Below are positions 1 through 21,944 of a DNA stretch of 64,000 nt, one piece after another. The notes under the pieces are model-generated. The model did no database searches, had not been told where the DNA came from, and saw only the letters and a program-made list of their open reading frames with translations. The stretch is from Eutrigla gurnardus (Eukaryota; Chordata; Actinopteri; Perciformes; Triglidae), in the NCBI GenBank assembly GCA_963514095.1, contig OY741280.1, positions 16,235,244 through 16,299,243 of the forward strand, given 5' to 3'. A program made the translations under genes and the position numbers. The first letter of the stretch is position 1. The number at the start of each line of letters is the position of its first letter.

Positions 1-3000
1 TGCAGGGTAAACTGCTACACCAATGTCAATAGAGGATACTGAGAATCCCTAGGAACATATTATCCAAATTAATAAATGTAACTTCATTAAATGTGCAAAA
101 CTGATGACATTCTAACATCTGAAGTACGACTTTAAATGACTGAACTGGGAGACATCTGTAAAGTTTATGGGATCATACATTCTCTGTTTGTTAGGATTTG
201 ATATTCCAGTAAAAGCTACAGTAGCGTTTTCGTCTTATTTGGTGTTATCGGCCTAAGAAACCACTCTTCCCCCATCAACTCCTGATGATTGCCTGGGTGA
301 GAAACTTCCACCGGGGTGAAGAAGTTGCTTGGAAATAATTTTCTGACCTTAAAAGTAGAGTAGCTCTCAGGAGGGCAAATTTAACAACCTTGTTGATTAG
401 CTGATTAGTTGTGTTCTTTTTTTTCTTCACTACAGCCTCCCCGTTCCTTCATAAACTTAAATAATAAAAAGATAGTGTCAAACTATAAATTGTATGACAT
501 AAAAGACAACAACTTGACCCAGAGTTTGCTTTATTGCACACGGAGAACGTTGCTGCCGCCTCGGCAAAGGTGTTTGTTTTTTTGTTTGACAAGTCCATTC
601 ATACAGAACTGGACTTCATCCCTGCAGAGCAGCCTAGACTTTGATAACAGGAGGAGAGAGCAGTTTTCAAAATGACTTTATCCCCAATTAATGTGTGTGA
701 TGCACTGGGCCGGGACCTTGATAGATAGTGACAGTGTGTTTTTTAAAGTGGACAGCTAAGTGAGGTTGTTTCTCTCCTCTGCGTATCACTTGTCTTCCCT
801 TTCTTTCCTCGTACTGTCTCAGATCTTCTGATGCTCGGCTCTGTTTTGGCACTTTTGTTCGAGCAGCATGACCGCCTGCCTTCTGTGCTCCCGTATTTTG
901 GTCTGCGTTATAAGTCAGCAGACCTCCTAGAAGAGAGAAAAACGCCCTCAAAGATAAATACACACATGCAGTTCACACGCCGATGCACAACCCGCCGAAA
1001 CACACATATTGTTTGAGTGCAGAAACACGTTCTTAATGGTAAATCTCACTTACGTGGAGATCATTAATCACGCACGCAGGCGCTCCAATTCCCTCCGTAC
1101 TGCCAAAGAGTGCCGGAGTAGGTGCAGTGCCAGCCAAGCGCAGCATTGCTGTCTTTCCCCATGACTTATCCGCTCTTTTTTTTTTTTTTTTTCCCTCACG
1201 ATGAACCGTGTGTGCTCCGAGGCTGTATTTTGCCAGAGTGCATTGGCTCTTACATACTGAAGGTGAATTATTGAATTCCTTTCGGTTGCACCCCGGCCAG
1301 TTTCTTCCCCGGCTCGGGCTTCGAATAGACGCTCGCTGGGCCTCTTAGAAGTGAACCGTAACTATCTGCCCTCATCAGATGGGGGGGGGTGCACTGTGTG
1401 ATACCCATCTCCCCCTCTTGACACGTTAAACGCTCCGCGGATTCAGAAGGGGGAACATTTTGTTGGTCTCTTGGATTCGACTGGCGAGGCAGAATTTGAG
1501 ACGGGGCTGCAGTCGTCCTTGAGTCTCCCCTCTTTATCTTTTCATCCATCGCTCCCTCTCTCCTTCTTTCTATACATCCCCCCTTTTGTCTCTCCCCCCT
1601 TTTTATCTCCCCCCCTCATGCCCTTTCAGACTACAACTGCAGCTACTGTGCCGCTGCCAGCGAAAAATGGTCTGTCCGGGGTTAAAGTTGCATTCATATA
1701 AGAGAGATATTGTTGCGGTGCCACGGGGTGACGGATGGAGAGAGATTGAGCCGCTGCATTTTTCACTATAAGCCTTTTTAGATATTACCTGGGGCAAAAA
1801 AAAAAAGTTGCGATAGCAGAAAAAACATTTTGAGACAAAAGCTTGATTTGCTTTGGTGGACAGGCTTTATGAGCTCGCTGTGTGTCGTTTTAATTGGATT
1901 TCTAATCTTTTTTCTTTCTTTTTTTTGGGGCTTTTGTAAATAGGCTAAATATTCTGGAGAGATCCTTGAGTGTGAAATGATCCGTTTGTCTCCAAAAGGC
2001 AGTCAGAGGATGGTTGATCGGAGCGTGGAGAGGAATGGACCTCCCATGAAGACATGACAAATACTGTTACATGCTTCATCTAGCATCGTTATCCTCGCTC
2101 ATACGCCCAGATATACACACACACACACAGAATAAATCCAGATATCTTGTCCTCCCTAAAGTTAGTGGTTTTATTTTGATAATATCCTCATTACTGTGTG
2201 TATTTTTTATTAATAATTTCTTCATAATAGTGATTGATTTCATATGTGCACAACAAAACAACAGCATTCTCAACCGTGGCCAATTATTCAAATATGTTTT
2301 TGACCTGTAATTGTAGCCTTCACCACCTTTCACACCATTTTGTGTGATTTTGGCAAATGACTGATGATTTCAGCGGTAAAACGTTTTTATTTTAATCCGA
2401 ATGTGCATCCTCTGAGACACCGCCCATGATCGACGGACAAAATGAATCAATGAGCGTCCGGAGACCGATCCATCATCCGCCTTGTTGTCATTTCATTGTG
2501 GAGGACAAATAGTAACGCGGGAGACAAACAGATTTGCGTTTGAGTTGAGAAATCCTTCATCGGCATCCGGTGCCACATGCTAATCTGTTAGCATACATCA
2601 TTGTTGGCCCCTCAGCTGCTCCATTTTTCCCTTTTCCCTGTAGGTTCATGTCAGGTTGGCAATTAAGCTTTTCAAAACCATAAATATATACATATGATGT
2701 GGAAGGCCGAGATAAGCAGCTATCTGAATCAATGTCAACGTGTGAGGCTTCACTCATTGCTATTCATCAGTGTGCTACTTCACTCGGGTTAAAATGAGCT
2801 GTTCACCTTCCCGGCTTAGTGTGTGGCACGTTGCGTCTTGTAGGCAGGCTGTGGTGGTAATACCAGGGCAGCGAGACTAGTCTGTTAGCCCCAAGGAGGG
2901 ATTCATGCTGCGGATTAGAGCCAAAGATCCAGGATGCTGGCTCCCTTTTTTGGGCTTACCCGAATAGAAGGGTGCCTGAGGGCTTCGGAAATCTGTGGTC

Positions 3001-6000
3001 ACAGTCGAGGTAGGTGAAACAAAAGTCACGGGTGGCTATTGTTAGCCTTAATAAAGCACACATACAGAACCAGACGAGACAAGTGCACTCAGTGGAGTGC
3101 AGTTCTCTGCCAGGTGTGTCTGCAACGACCACTGCTGTAATGTTTGAGTAATGAATATAAACCACAACTGGCGAACATCTATAGATTTTTTCTACAAGCA
3201 GAGTCCTCCCTCTGGATCAAATCATGCAGATCTGGACTGGCGTCAGCAGTCAATGTTTTTCAATAAGAGCATACCGTCATAAAGGAGCACAAAAAATATT
3301 AGTCCGATGGGTCCAGCAGTATGCAGTATTGGCCGTGGACAGACATACAGGTGCACACATGCACGTCCAAGCACATAATCTCCTCCCAGACTTATGCCTG
3401 GTGGTGTAAATACATAATAGCATGAACACACGCATTCAGATCAGGCAGGAATATAGAAATATGCATGAAAGAATTCTATCCAGTAAGTGTGGTTCATACC
3501 TACGGTATGCACCCTTCAGGTGGGCGAGCCTGGAGTGTTCGGCTTCCCTGGCATCCTGCTCTGTATATAGTTACCAGTCAATCATCAGCAGATGTTCTGT
3601 AACGCCGGGCTTTTCCAGACCAATAACGGCCGAGTGAACAAGCTCAGTCTGTGTCTGCGTTTCCACCGGAGATGGAGAAACGTCTCGGCGGTATGAAAGC
3701 TTGAAAGCAGAATTACTCGGAACTCCTGTGGCGTGGAGCCGCAGCACCTCTGCGAGTATCCTGCAGCGTTGCGTGTCACATTTACCTCCACACACACACA
3801 CACACACACACACCGGCATCGGTATCCAAAACCGCCGAAACCTCACGTGGAGAAATCAACCGTCAAATACAGCGAGGAATGTGTCGAGTCAAGCGCGGGT
3901 CCTCTTTCGTGCGGACAACACGCGATGCTTTGTTGGAGTGGAACGTGGCCTCGCTTGTTGTTTGGCATTCTTGAGGCTTTTAAAGTGCCTCCCTTGTCTT
4001 TGGGGGGTTTTTTTCCGGCAACGTTCACATTCACAGCGATTGTAAATATTTTTTAAAAGTGCTGTAATCTCCTTTTCTCGCCGCAGCAATATCTTAAATA
4101 TCTTGGGTGGCCGTCTGCGTGCTCAAGGACCTCGCGGTTCACGTTGACTCACTTTCTCGAAACAACTTTTATTACCTCCTTTATACAGCCATCGACTCCC
4201 TGTGGACTCCTCACTCGCTACTCTTAAAACTCCTCGGCTGGTTGGCGCGCAGACAGCACTTTTATTGTGTTTTGGTGTGTTTTGGCTAACTGCTAACCGC
4301 TAACGGAGCTCCCAGTCCACTCACCATTGCTTCTTGCCGCCGCTCAGGCAGACAGCCTGTGGGTTCCACTCTGTTATTGGTGAGTTGTGTTGTTGCAGAC
4401 ACCTGGCGGAGATCTAGAAAGGTGTGCTCTAACCTAATTGTTATTATGATCATTATTAATATTATAAGGTGTGAGCTTTTCTTTGTGGCCTGAGGCTGTT
4501 CTCCCTAAGAGCCGGGCGTTTCCACCGTCTGAAGGAAGTGATTTATCAGCATCAGATTGAAGCAACAGTCTAGTTAGGCAATAATGTTGTATATTAAAAA
4601 TATATTTTTTTAAAGTATTAAAACGTTTCAGAATACAATTCTGATACGGATCATTACAGGATCTTATGATAAGCTTCCATTACTTCCTTTCATTCATGTA
4701 GATTATAGTCTATTTCCTTTGAGCAGAGCATCATGACATGCCATCGCCCTGTTACGCCATCCAATGGGCTCTTTTTTTCCTCATATCAGCATCCTTCACT
4801 GTCTTCTTGACAGAGCAGATTGTTAAAATGACAAAAGCACCATTTAACATCACTTTCAGTCACATAGCCGTGAACATAAAGACCATATCTCATATCAGCG
4901 TTCACAAAACTGGATGCAAAAAAACAATACAAACACTCCTTAAGCTCGATACTAGACATGCTGCCTTTAGCTGACTGCTACGCAGGTCTAGACGTTGGGT
5001 AGAGATCCTTTAACCGTTATGGATCAGGTGGTAAAAATGATTTGTGTGGCATTTATTTATGCAGCTTAGAAAATACTATTTCTGATCAGCAACAGTAAAG
5101 AATTTCAGCTGCTTTTACCTTGAAATGAATTGTCATTAAAAAACATGCTGGTGTTTTTCCTATTGACTGTACGTTTGTCTCCGGTCGCTGAATGTACATC
5201 ACCGCATTCAACAACCAGGCGGCTGATATGATCCGTCTCCTGTCTAGAGCAGGATCAATACCGTCTTTAGCAAGATGGGTTTTTCACAGACACACACACA
5301 CACACACACACACGTGCATGCATCAAGGAGATCTGTAAACATTATGTCATACATTTAAAATACATCCATTTTTTTGCTGATTCTCTCCCACATAGAGGAC
5401 AAATCACAAACATATATTGTCTATTTGTGTCAGATTCCTCATTTTATTTCCTCTCGAGTGTGTCTCTGGACACACACACACACGCTAAAACCTTCCTCTC
5501 TCACAGACACTCAGTCTCACAAACACAGAAAATCGAAATCACAAATCGGCTTAACTCTCCCTGACACGTCTGTGAATTAAGCCCTTCCGTTGCTCTCCCT
5601 TTCCCATTATAAAGGCATTGTCAGAGGCTGAATCAGTAACAGGTAGCCCACAGCTCCCGCTGCTTCCCTCTCACTCCTCTCTTTCTCTTTCCTTCTCTCC
5701 TCCTCCTCCTCCTCTTTCTTTGTCTTCTCACGCTTTCCCCCCTTGCGTGTCCCTCAGCCTTTCTAGCTGATTCTCTCTCCTCCTTCTCCTCTCTCCCCTC
5801 TTCCTCGTGACCTCCATCAGCTCTCTCCTTAATCATCCTTCTCCTGTCCTCACACATTTATTCTTTTTTTTCTCTCCTGTCTCCTCGTTGCCCCTCTGCT
5901 TTTCTGTTTTGGTCTGTCACAGCCACTGGTGAATAAGGGAACTACTTTTCCACCCAAAACAGATGCTTCAGTAAAGGATCTGCATTGAGTTACTACTACT

Positions 6001-7042
6001 ATTTGTAAAGCCATCACTACGTTTTTTCTCCTATAAGTAATTACTATTTTTTTCAAACTATAAATTTAATCAATCAGGTTGCACCATTAAAAAAGACTTT
6101 GGTAATGTGGAAATGGGCTGCTAGACATATTGCAGTGTGCAATAATAATAACAATAATAACAAATCAAACCATTTTTGGGAGCAGGGATATATATTAAAG
6201 TTGCTCATCCTTTACTTTGTCTAATTTGTGTAATATGCATGGAGAAATGTGTTTCAGAATTATTTAATTTGTGCAGTTATTAGTCAGTGATTTGAGGTAT
6301 ATTGTGTTAGACCCTCCCAGTTAATTATCATTATTAAACAGCATTTTCAAATATAAAGAAAATGAATGTCCCCATTCATCCACCCTTAAGTTGGTGTCGT
6401 GCAACCTCTTTAAATTTAGTGACGTGTAAATGGCCACTTACTCCGTTACGACGAGGCTTCCTTTTAATTGCAAATGCTTCCTCCACCAATGAGCTCAGCC
6501 TTCAGCGAATTTCTGTCTCTCCGGGAAACCAGCATCACATGAAGCACGGATATCGGGTGGGAGGAGGGGGAGGAGGGGGAGGATGGAGGAGAGAGAGAGA
6601 GTTAGCTGACTGTGTTGTGAATGCGGGGAGTAGACGAGCAGAGTGATTCTGACAGGCGGTGTCTGCACAGTTTGTTCTCCAATCGGCCCACACACAGCCA
6701 CCAGTGGGGTGCACACACGCACACACACACACACCCTCACGTACACTATCACTAATGCCGTTACACACTGTGTGCTGCAGGCTTACCTACAAACGCGCAT
6801 AGACACGCTCGCAGTGAATACACACAAAGTGAGACGTGAGCCGAGGCGGAGAGGAGAGAGGGCTTGGCTTTTTTAACGCCTTCCTCCCGAGGCTCCGGTG
6901 CCGCGGAAATGGAGCTATCATGACTATTCTGAACAATGACAAGGGATGAAAGAGCAACAATGGTTTCATCACTTTTCCTCATGTTCCACTGCACCGTGAA
7001 AAAAGGGAAGCTTCGAGCGCTTTCATCCGCCCGGGAAAACAT
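1..7042 (+). other. rbms3: rbms3 intron (5' part in window), non-coding
   Basis: By position this lies inside a large rbms3 intron, upstream of the first exon I can identify. I looked for the preceding rbms3 exons (the parts following the second RNA-recognition motif) and found none. The stretch holds short (CA)n runs near 2108, 3789-3813 and 5290-5313, pyrimidine-rich DNA at about 5650-5870, AT-rich DNA at about 4440-4640 and 6050-6360, and a G-rich cluster at about 6555-6600. The many short open frames have no recognisable domains or splice context. That this is intron is inferred from the gene downstream and from the known large size of rbms3 introns. Confidence 0.7.
6555..6602 (+). repeat. 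G-rich GGA cluster with G-quadruplex potential
   Basis: Closely spaced runs of three to five G separated by one to three bases, followed by a GA run. Such spacing is compatible with a G-quadruplex on the + strand. It lies in the rbms3 intron. No function is implied. Confidence 0.5.
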
Positions 7043-7988
7043 GAGTCGGGGAGGGAGAGTCGGGGAAGGAGAGTCAAGGAGGAAGAGTCGGGGAGGGAGA
7101 GTCATGGAGGGAGAGTCGGGGAGGGAGAGTCGGGGAGGAAGAGTCGGGGAGGTCAGGGAGGAAGAGTCGGGGAGGAAGAGTCGGGGAGGAAGAGTCAGGG
7201 AAGGAGAGTCAGGGAAGGAGAGTCAAGGAGGGAGAGTCGGGGAGGGAGAGTCATGGAGGGAGAGTCGGGGAGGGAGAGTCGGGGAGGAAGAGTCGGGGAG
7301 GTCAGGGAGGAAGAGTCGGGGAGGGAGAGTCAGGGAAGGAGAGTCAGGGAAGGAGAGTCGGGGAGGAAGAGTCATGGAGGGAGAGTCAGGGAAGGAGAGT
7401 CAGGGAAGGAGAGTCGGGGAGGAAGAGTCAGGGAAGGAGAGTCGGGGAGGGAGAGTCGGGGAGGGAGAGTCGGGGAAGGAGAGTCAGGGAAGGAGAGTCG
7501 GGGAGGAAGAGTCAGGGAAGGAGAGTCGGGGAGGGAGAGTCGGGGAGGGAGAGTCGGGGAAGGAGAGTCAAGGAGGAAGAGTCGGGGAGGGAGAGTCAGG
7601 AGGAAGAGTCTGGGAGGAAGAGTCTGGGAGGGAGAGTCGGGGAGGAAGAGTTGGGGAAGGAGAGTCGGGGAGGAAGAGTCGGGGAGGAAGAGTCAGGGAG
7701 GGAGAGTCATGGAGGGAGAGTCGGGGAGGAAGAGGAAGAGTCGGGGAAGGAGAGTCGGGGAGGAAGAGTCGGGGAGGAAGAGTCAGGGAGGGAGAGTCAT
7801 GGAGGGAGAGTCGGGGAGGAAGAGGAAGAGTCGGGGAAGGAGAGTCGGGGAGGAAGAGTCATGGAGGGAGAGTCGGGGAGGAAGAGTCGGGAGGAAGAGG
7901 AAGAGTCGGGGAGGAAGAGTCATGGAGGGAGAGTCGGGGAGGAAGAGTCAGGGAAGGAGAGTCGGGGAGGAAGAGTCAGGGAGGGAGG
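7043..7988. repeat. 14-bp GA-rich minisatellite, about 65 copies
   Basis: A tandem array with unit GAGTC-GGGGAGGGA and variants (AGGG, ATGG or AAGG after GAGTC; GGAA for GGGA). The spacing from one GAGTC to the next is 14 bp through almost the whole array. Higher-order duplication is visible: a GGTCAGGG irregularity recurs about 150 bp apart (near 7150 and 7300), and a six-base GAAGAG insertion recurs exactly 90 bp apart (7731-7740 and 7821-7830). All three + frames stay open because the unit has no stop in any register; three units make a 14-residue Glu/Ser/Arg/Gly repeat. These frames (up to 379 codons) are by-products, not genes. It lies in the rbms3 intron, 385 bp before the exon at 8374. 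Confidence 0.95.
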
Positions 7989-8373
7989 CATCCTCTCCCA
8001 GCAATCAATGAAACACACCAACCCCATATTGTTGGTACATCAGCAGCTGATATTGAATGTTTGGATGAACCATAAGACAATGGAGTGTATTGATGTTGAA
8101 TCTTCTTCTTCGTCTTCATCTCATCACCCCTGCCTTGGACCCGCCCTTCTCCCTTCCTCAGTTTTTTTATTGCTTTTATGTTTTTGACCATCCTTCCTGT
8201 CCTCCTTCTCCTTTTAAACCCTGACTTCCTGCCTCGTTTTAACCCTTACCACCACACCCTTTCCTTGTTTGTTTTTTTCATGGATTCCAGGAGGACTATC
8301 AAACACTAATGAGAGCTAATGAGAATAAACTTCCATCTCACCTTCTCCTCGTCTTTCCTGTGGTTTCCACCAG
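7989..8373 (+). other. rbms3: rbms3 intron end and acceptor
   Basis: Non-coding DNA between the minisatellite and the first visible exon. It becomes pyrimidine-rich (8100-8280 and 8338-8370) and ends in a CAG acceptor at 8371-8373. Confidence 0.8.
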
Positions 8374-17347
<8,974 letters not shown>

Positions 17348-17351
<4 letters not shown>

Positions 17352-18610
17352 CAACGGCCTGAGCGAATGTTCCTGTGACAGCGTTGCCTTGAGACAGAAG
17401 GTGGCTGCACTGTGAATGTGAGGAAAAGAGAAAAGAAAGAGATTGCTTCCAGATTGCCCAGGCACCAAAAAAGAGACACTTTTTTCATTTCCTACCTGGC
17501 CTACGAGAAAAAAAGAAAAAAAAAATGAAAAATGAAAAAAAAAAGAAAACGCAAGAAGGAGGCAAAGAGTGCTGAGGAAGGGGGAAAGGGGAAATTGCTG
17601 GGCACAGTGCAAAGAAGTGAAATTGTTTAGTCTGGGAAGCTGCCTGGAGGGCCGGGCCGAAGCTTGAAAAGTTTCTCAAAGAAAAATTCTCAACCAATTA
17701 AAAAAAGAGAAAAGAAGAAAAAAACAAATAAGAAATGAAAAAAAAAAAAAGACAAAAAAAGGTTGAATGCGCAGGTAGGTGATGAAGTTTATTTTGTAAT
17801 TAGAAAATGGGAGTCAAGTTTGGGATACACACAGAGATTGTCTTCCTCAGATATTAAGCTACAGTTTCGTTTCACTCTTTTTTATGTTCTTGTGTTAAAT
17901 TTTAGTTTTCTAGATATATTCGAAAACAAAGTGTTTTTTCTTTCTTGAATCTTCATGGCCTTAATTTGAAGGGCGGCAGAAACTTTTTACAGAGTTAAAG
18001 TCTGACGTCTGGTTAGAGGAAAAAAAAAAAAAGCAAACAAAATCAGTCTCTTGGACCACACGGAGGGTACAAGACACTGGATGAGTTGTTCTAAAGAGGA
18101 AAAAAGAATATCACATAAGCTGTACAGATTTAATAGAGAAGAGCCTTTTTTTCTTTTCTTCATTAGAAGAAAACTTTGATAATTATTATGTCAGAGGTAA
18201 CTAAGTGTCAGAAGAAAACAAAATGTCTGTTGGGGGGGAAAGACTTGGGGGGGAGGGGCAAGAAGCTTTGAAGAGATTTTTCACAGTGAGGAAAAAATGA
18301 AAACATAAGAAAACATGCTGCATTGTGGATGCAGTTTGTTGCAAACGCTGAACTTGTTTTTTATTATCATAATTATTATTTTACATGGCAAAGTTGCTGT
18401 CAATGACATTAGTGCTTTTTATCTGCCACATTTTACCTTTTTTATGAGCTTAAAGATGTTTTTAGCCCGCTTTGCTTGTCACACTGCAAAAAGGAAGAAA
18501 AAAAAAAGATGAAGAAAAAAAATATATAAAATAGAAAAAAAAATGTTTAAAAAAAATAAAAAACTACGGAAAAAATTCTGGCAGTGAAATAAAAAAAAAA
18601 CAGTAGATTC
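17348..18610 (+). other. rbms3: rbms3 last exon: final base of Lys codon, TAG stop and A-rich 3' UTR
   Basis: The exon starts at 17348: base A completes the Lys codon and TAG follows at 17349-17351. The 3' UTR is strikingly purine/A-rich, with poly-A and GAAAA runs throughout 17500-18600. AATAAA hexamers occur at 18555-18560 and 18588-18593; either may end the transcript. The unique sequence at 18610-18760 could be a longer 3' UTR form. The end point is inferred from poly(A) signals only. Confidence 0.7.
18555..18593 (+). terminator. rbms3: Candidate rbms3 polyadenylation signals
   Basis: Two AATAAA hexamers (18555-18560 and 18588-18593), about 1.2 kb after the stop, within A-rich sequence. 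The A-richness raises the chance of random hexamers. Confidence 0.45.
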
Positions 18611-18960
18611 AGTAGGAGCTTACGGTTTAAACCAATCAGTGCAAAAGCAATAGAAGAAATTGTTGACAATTTCTGTAGTCTTTCCTAGTTGTGGATCAAA
18701 TGCAGCCCGTGGATGGCCATTTTTATACCAAAGATGAAGAGACACTCTGAACCAGAGTTTTTTTGTTTTTGTTGTTTTCTTTTCCTTTTCATTTTTCAAG
18801 TTTGATTTTCTTGTTGTTGATGTTGTTGCTGTTGATGATGTTAATGTTGATATTGTTGTTGTTGATGTTGCTGTTGTCGTTTTTTTTGTTTTTTTTTAAT
18901 TTGACCTTGATGGCCGGACCAGTCCTTACTTTTCCCTCTTGACATCTTCTTTTTCATCGG
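18611..18960 (+). other. Possible extended rbms3 3' UTR with TTG/ATG triplet tract
   Basis: 18611-18760 is unique, moderately AT-rich sequence that could belong to a longer 3' UTR. It is followed at about 18812-18880 by a degenerate tract of TTG, ATG and CTG triplets. I cannot place the true transcript end. Confidence 0.4.
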
Positions 18961-18994
18961 GTTTAAGCTAGTTTTCCAGGGTTGTCCAGGCTGT

Positions 18995-19006
18995 CACACA
19001 CACACA

Positions 19007-19041
<35 letters not shown>

Positions 19042-19150
19042 ACTGTCCAGACTCAAACACACATCAAACAGTATTTAAATGTGATGCAACCAGTGACAGT
19101 CCTACCAAAAGTCCTCTTTTTCTCATCTTTTCACACCGTGGGTGCATTCC

Positions 19151-19207
<57 letters not shown>
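18995..19207. repeat. (CA)n and (CT)n microsatellites
   Basis: A (CA)n array with one TCA interruption at 18995-19039 and an uninterrupted (CT)n array at 19153-19207, separated by unique sequence. Confidence 0.95.
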
Positions 19208-19209
<2 letters not shown>

Positions 19210-19547
19210 ATGCTGCAGGTTAAACTTTAGGGAACACACTTTGTTGTTGACACATAGCTTCCAGCTCACTGATCTCCGTCCTCCGTCTCTCTAATCCAGC
19301 GATACATAACTCCGCCTCTCCTCAGCACCCGGAGCTGCTGTTTGACCTCCCGTTAACCTCTGTCATGTGTCACTAAACCTAGGTCACTTTTTTAAAAGTA
19401 AGCCCAGAATACCAGATGAGTGGCGTTTGCTGCATATTGGACATCAAGGTAAAAAGTTTGAGTTTCTTTAGCAATGATTGCATAAACTTTTTTGGCACTT
19501 AACGGTTCTGACTCAACCCGTCCGGCAGCCGGAGCTTGTTAAAACGA

Positions 19548-19795
19548 CCTCCTTCGCTTTCTCACAGCGATGAGAAGAGTGATGTCACTCTCTCGTCCGT
19601 ACGGTGAACATGAAGCTACCGCCAGCGAGCTGGTTAGCCTCGCTTTGCTTAGCACAAAGACTGGAAACGGGGGGAAGCAGCTAGCAAAATCCACCTACCA
19701 GCACCTCTAAAGCTCAACAATTAAGACCTTTTATTTCGTTGTCAGATCCGTACAGAAAAGAAAAACAGAAAGTGTTAAAGCGACACCTTGTGGGA
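19548..19795 (+). mobile_element. Degraded teleost interspersed repeat, copy 1
   Basis: This contains the ordered phrases GATGAGAAGA, GTACGGTGAACATGAAGCTA, GCTTAGCACAAAGACTGGAAA, AAAATCCACCTACCAGCACC and TCTAAAGCTCA. Together they match a short nonautonomous repeat I recognise from many teleost genomes. A second copy at 30529-30700 shares the same order. There is no coding capacity, and the boundaries are approximate. Confidence 0.7.
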
Positions 19796-19879
19796 GAGTT
19801 TTTTAAACACATCTGAACAGAAGACTTCACCAATGTGACACTAACAAGGCGGGGAAAAAAGGACGCTCTGTCTTGAACG

Positions 19880-19899
19880 CCCCCCCCCCCCCCCCCCCC
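19880..19899. repeat. C20 homopolymer
   Basis: Twenty consecutive C, next to the degraded repeat copy 1. Confidence 0.95.
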
Positions 19900-20137
19900 T
19901 GGTTCGTTTGCCCAACACAAGCAGGGGAGGTCAGCACACCTGTGGGACGCAACTAGCCACCTCACCAGCCATAACAAGATGTTGATGGCAGCTCCTTCCT
20001 CGGCCCACGCCACTAAGTGTCAGTTACACCCCCGGTTGTCCCAATTTGTTGCACAAACAACCCCGTCACATCTTATCCAGTCCTTCCCGTCCCGGAGCTG
20101 GCTGAGCTTTTTCAATGATTTCATCTCTGAGGATTGT

Positions 20138-20157
20138 CCCCCCCCCCCCCCCCCCCC
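20138..20157. repeat. C20 homopolymer
   Basis: Twenty consecutive C. The length equals that of the runs at 19880 and 26911. Confidence 0.95.
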
Positions 20158-21351
20158 TGAAGAAATTGCCTGTGGGACAGCGGCCCATTTCTGCTCCCAT
20201 TACAGCAGCCTTTGTGTGTCAGGAGCACTTTGTGTCCGCTCTGTTGGCCCATGCCCGCCCGCTCTGCCCCTCTGTGGGGCTACAGCACTAAAAAGACCCC
20301 GCTTTCTTTTTTTTTTTTCCTGCTTCACTGGCACCATTAATGTGCCATGGCCAAGCCAGGCTCTCATTTTGCCTCATTTTCTCCCCTCCTCTCTCCCTCA
20401 CTGAGGTTTCTTCTCTTTATTGGACGGTGCAGAAGCAGAACCACAAACCAATTTCAGTCACTCTCGCAATGAGGCTTGACGGGCCCAATTTGTCTCCCTC
20501 CGGGGCAATAGGATCCACTCCAGTGTCCCTCAAAGGACCCCTTTCTTTCCAGACGGAGAGGGAGCTTTTTTTTGTTTTGTTTGGGGACAATTGAGCTCTC
20601 CTAGTCCATGTGACTCCTTCAAATCTGCGAGCGGGCGGTGCGTTCTGGGGCCGTGACGAGCTACGCCATCGCGCGTAGCGGCGTTCGTGACCAACAATCG
20701 AATCGTACAATCGAGTGCCTTTAAACGAAGCTTCCAAATGATTCCGAATGACCTGTGTGAGAAAAAAAAAAAAGCACACGATGGAGCTTGTTTGAGTCTT
20801 GCTGAAGGAATGTCACACACCGTGGAAGCTACTATGGTGCTACAGAGGAAGCAGCCTCGGGCTTGTGCCTTCAACGATCTCTGTGACCAAGCCGGCCACT
20901 GTTGATCATTTAACAGGCCACCTGTCCACCTGACGACACACACACACAGAGACGGGCACACAGGTTCCCGAAGTGAACGACACCTTTAAAGCCATACGCA
21001 CACCTTTCCCCTCCATTAATACCTGCCGACCACCGTGAGCCAAAAACGTATCGTTCAAATGGTCTCTCGGTGACCGTTGGGCTGTTTATCGTCCGATCAA
21101 ATCGACACCTGTCCGTTTTCCTTCCATCCGATCTGCCGCCGACATCTGCTTGTACGTGCCTCCGGGCCGCGATCGGCTCTTATCTCCCAATGAACGAGTC
21201 TCTGCCACATCGCAGCCCTTTAGCGGCTAACAACAGACAACGGCTGGGGTTTTAAGAGCTTCCTCCGTTTGTCATCGGTGCGTGAACTCGCTTTGAGTCA
21301 TTCGAAGTGTGAACAGAGCTGCTAAACTATAACTCTACCAGTTTTAAGCTA

Positions 21352-21394
21352 GTGTGTGTGTGTCTGTGTGTGTGTGTGTGTGTGTGTGCGTGTG
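21352..21394. repeat. (GT)n microsatellite
   Basis: Alternating GT with single TC and GC interruptions. Confidence 0.95.
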
Positions 21395-21942
21395 AAGAGT
21401 TCTTCAACTTGTAGTGAGATTATGAACACAGCGTAGTTCCGACTTTTACAGCTGTTTTCTAGAGATTCTGAAGACGTTTTTGAGGCTTGATACGACATGT
21501 AATGCAGGAGTTATGCACATCGGACAGCGGAGCGTCCCACAAATGCCCAGAGATTCAATAGTAACGGCATTATGGGATTACAAACAGGCCGAGAGGTGAT
21601 GGAAAACATGCACAACAAAGGACAGCAGCTCTATTTTGCTAATGGAGACCCAAGAAAGAAAGAACAAGGCTGTGGAGGCAGGTGTTTGCTGTTTGGTGTA
21701 GGCTACCAATGTTTCACAGCGAGCTGAGAGATTACCCGACTGAACGAACAGAAATGGCTTTTTTCTTAATAGCACAATGGCATAATGTACTTTTCCAGAA
21801 TACCAATACCTTTTTTGTGGAAGTGTACAGAAGGCACGCCTGCAATTTTAAGGAGGCTGGAGCAGAAACGCTCGGCTCCCAGTCAGCCCATGTGTCAGCA
21901 CAAACCAGGAGTCAGCTATACCAAGAGGGAGGAAGTGTATGT

Positions 21943-21944
<2 letters not shown>

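Noticed and set aside
4986..4993. Palindromic SMAD element GTCTAGAC in the rbms3 intron
   Set aside because: One 8-bp match is expected about once in 64 kb by chance; no cluster and not near the tgfbr2 promoter.
6936..8187. Three overlapping long open frames (379, 252 and 178 codons) encoding Glu/Arg/Ser/Gly repeats
   Set aside because: All are readings of the 14-bp minisatellite in different registers; no start context, splice signals or domain.
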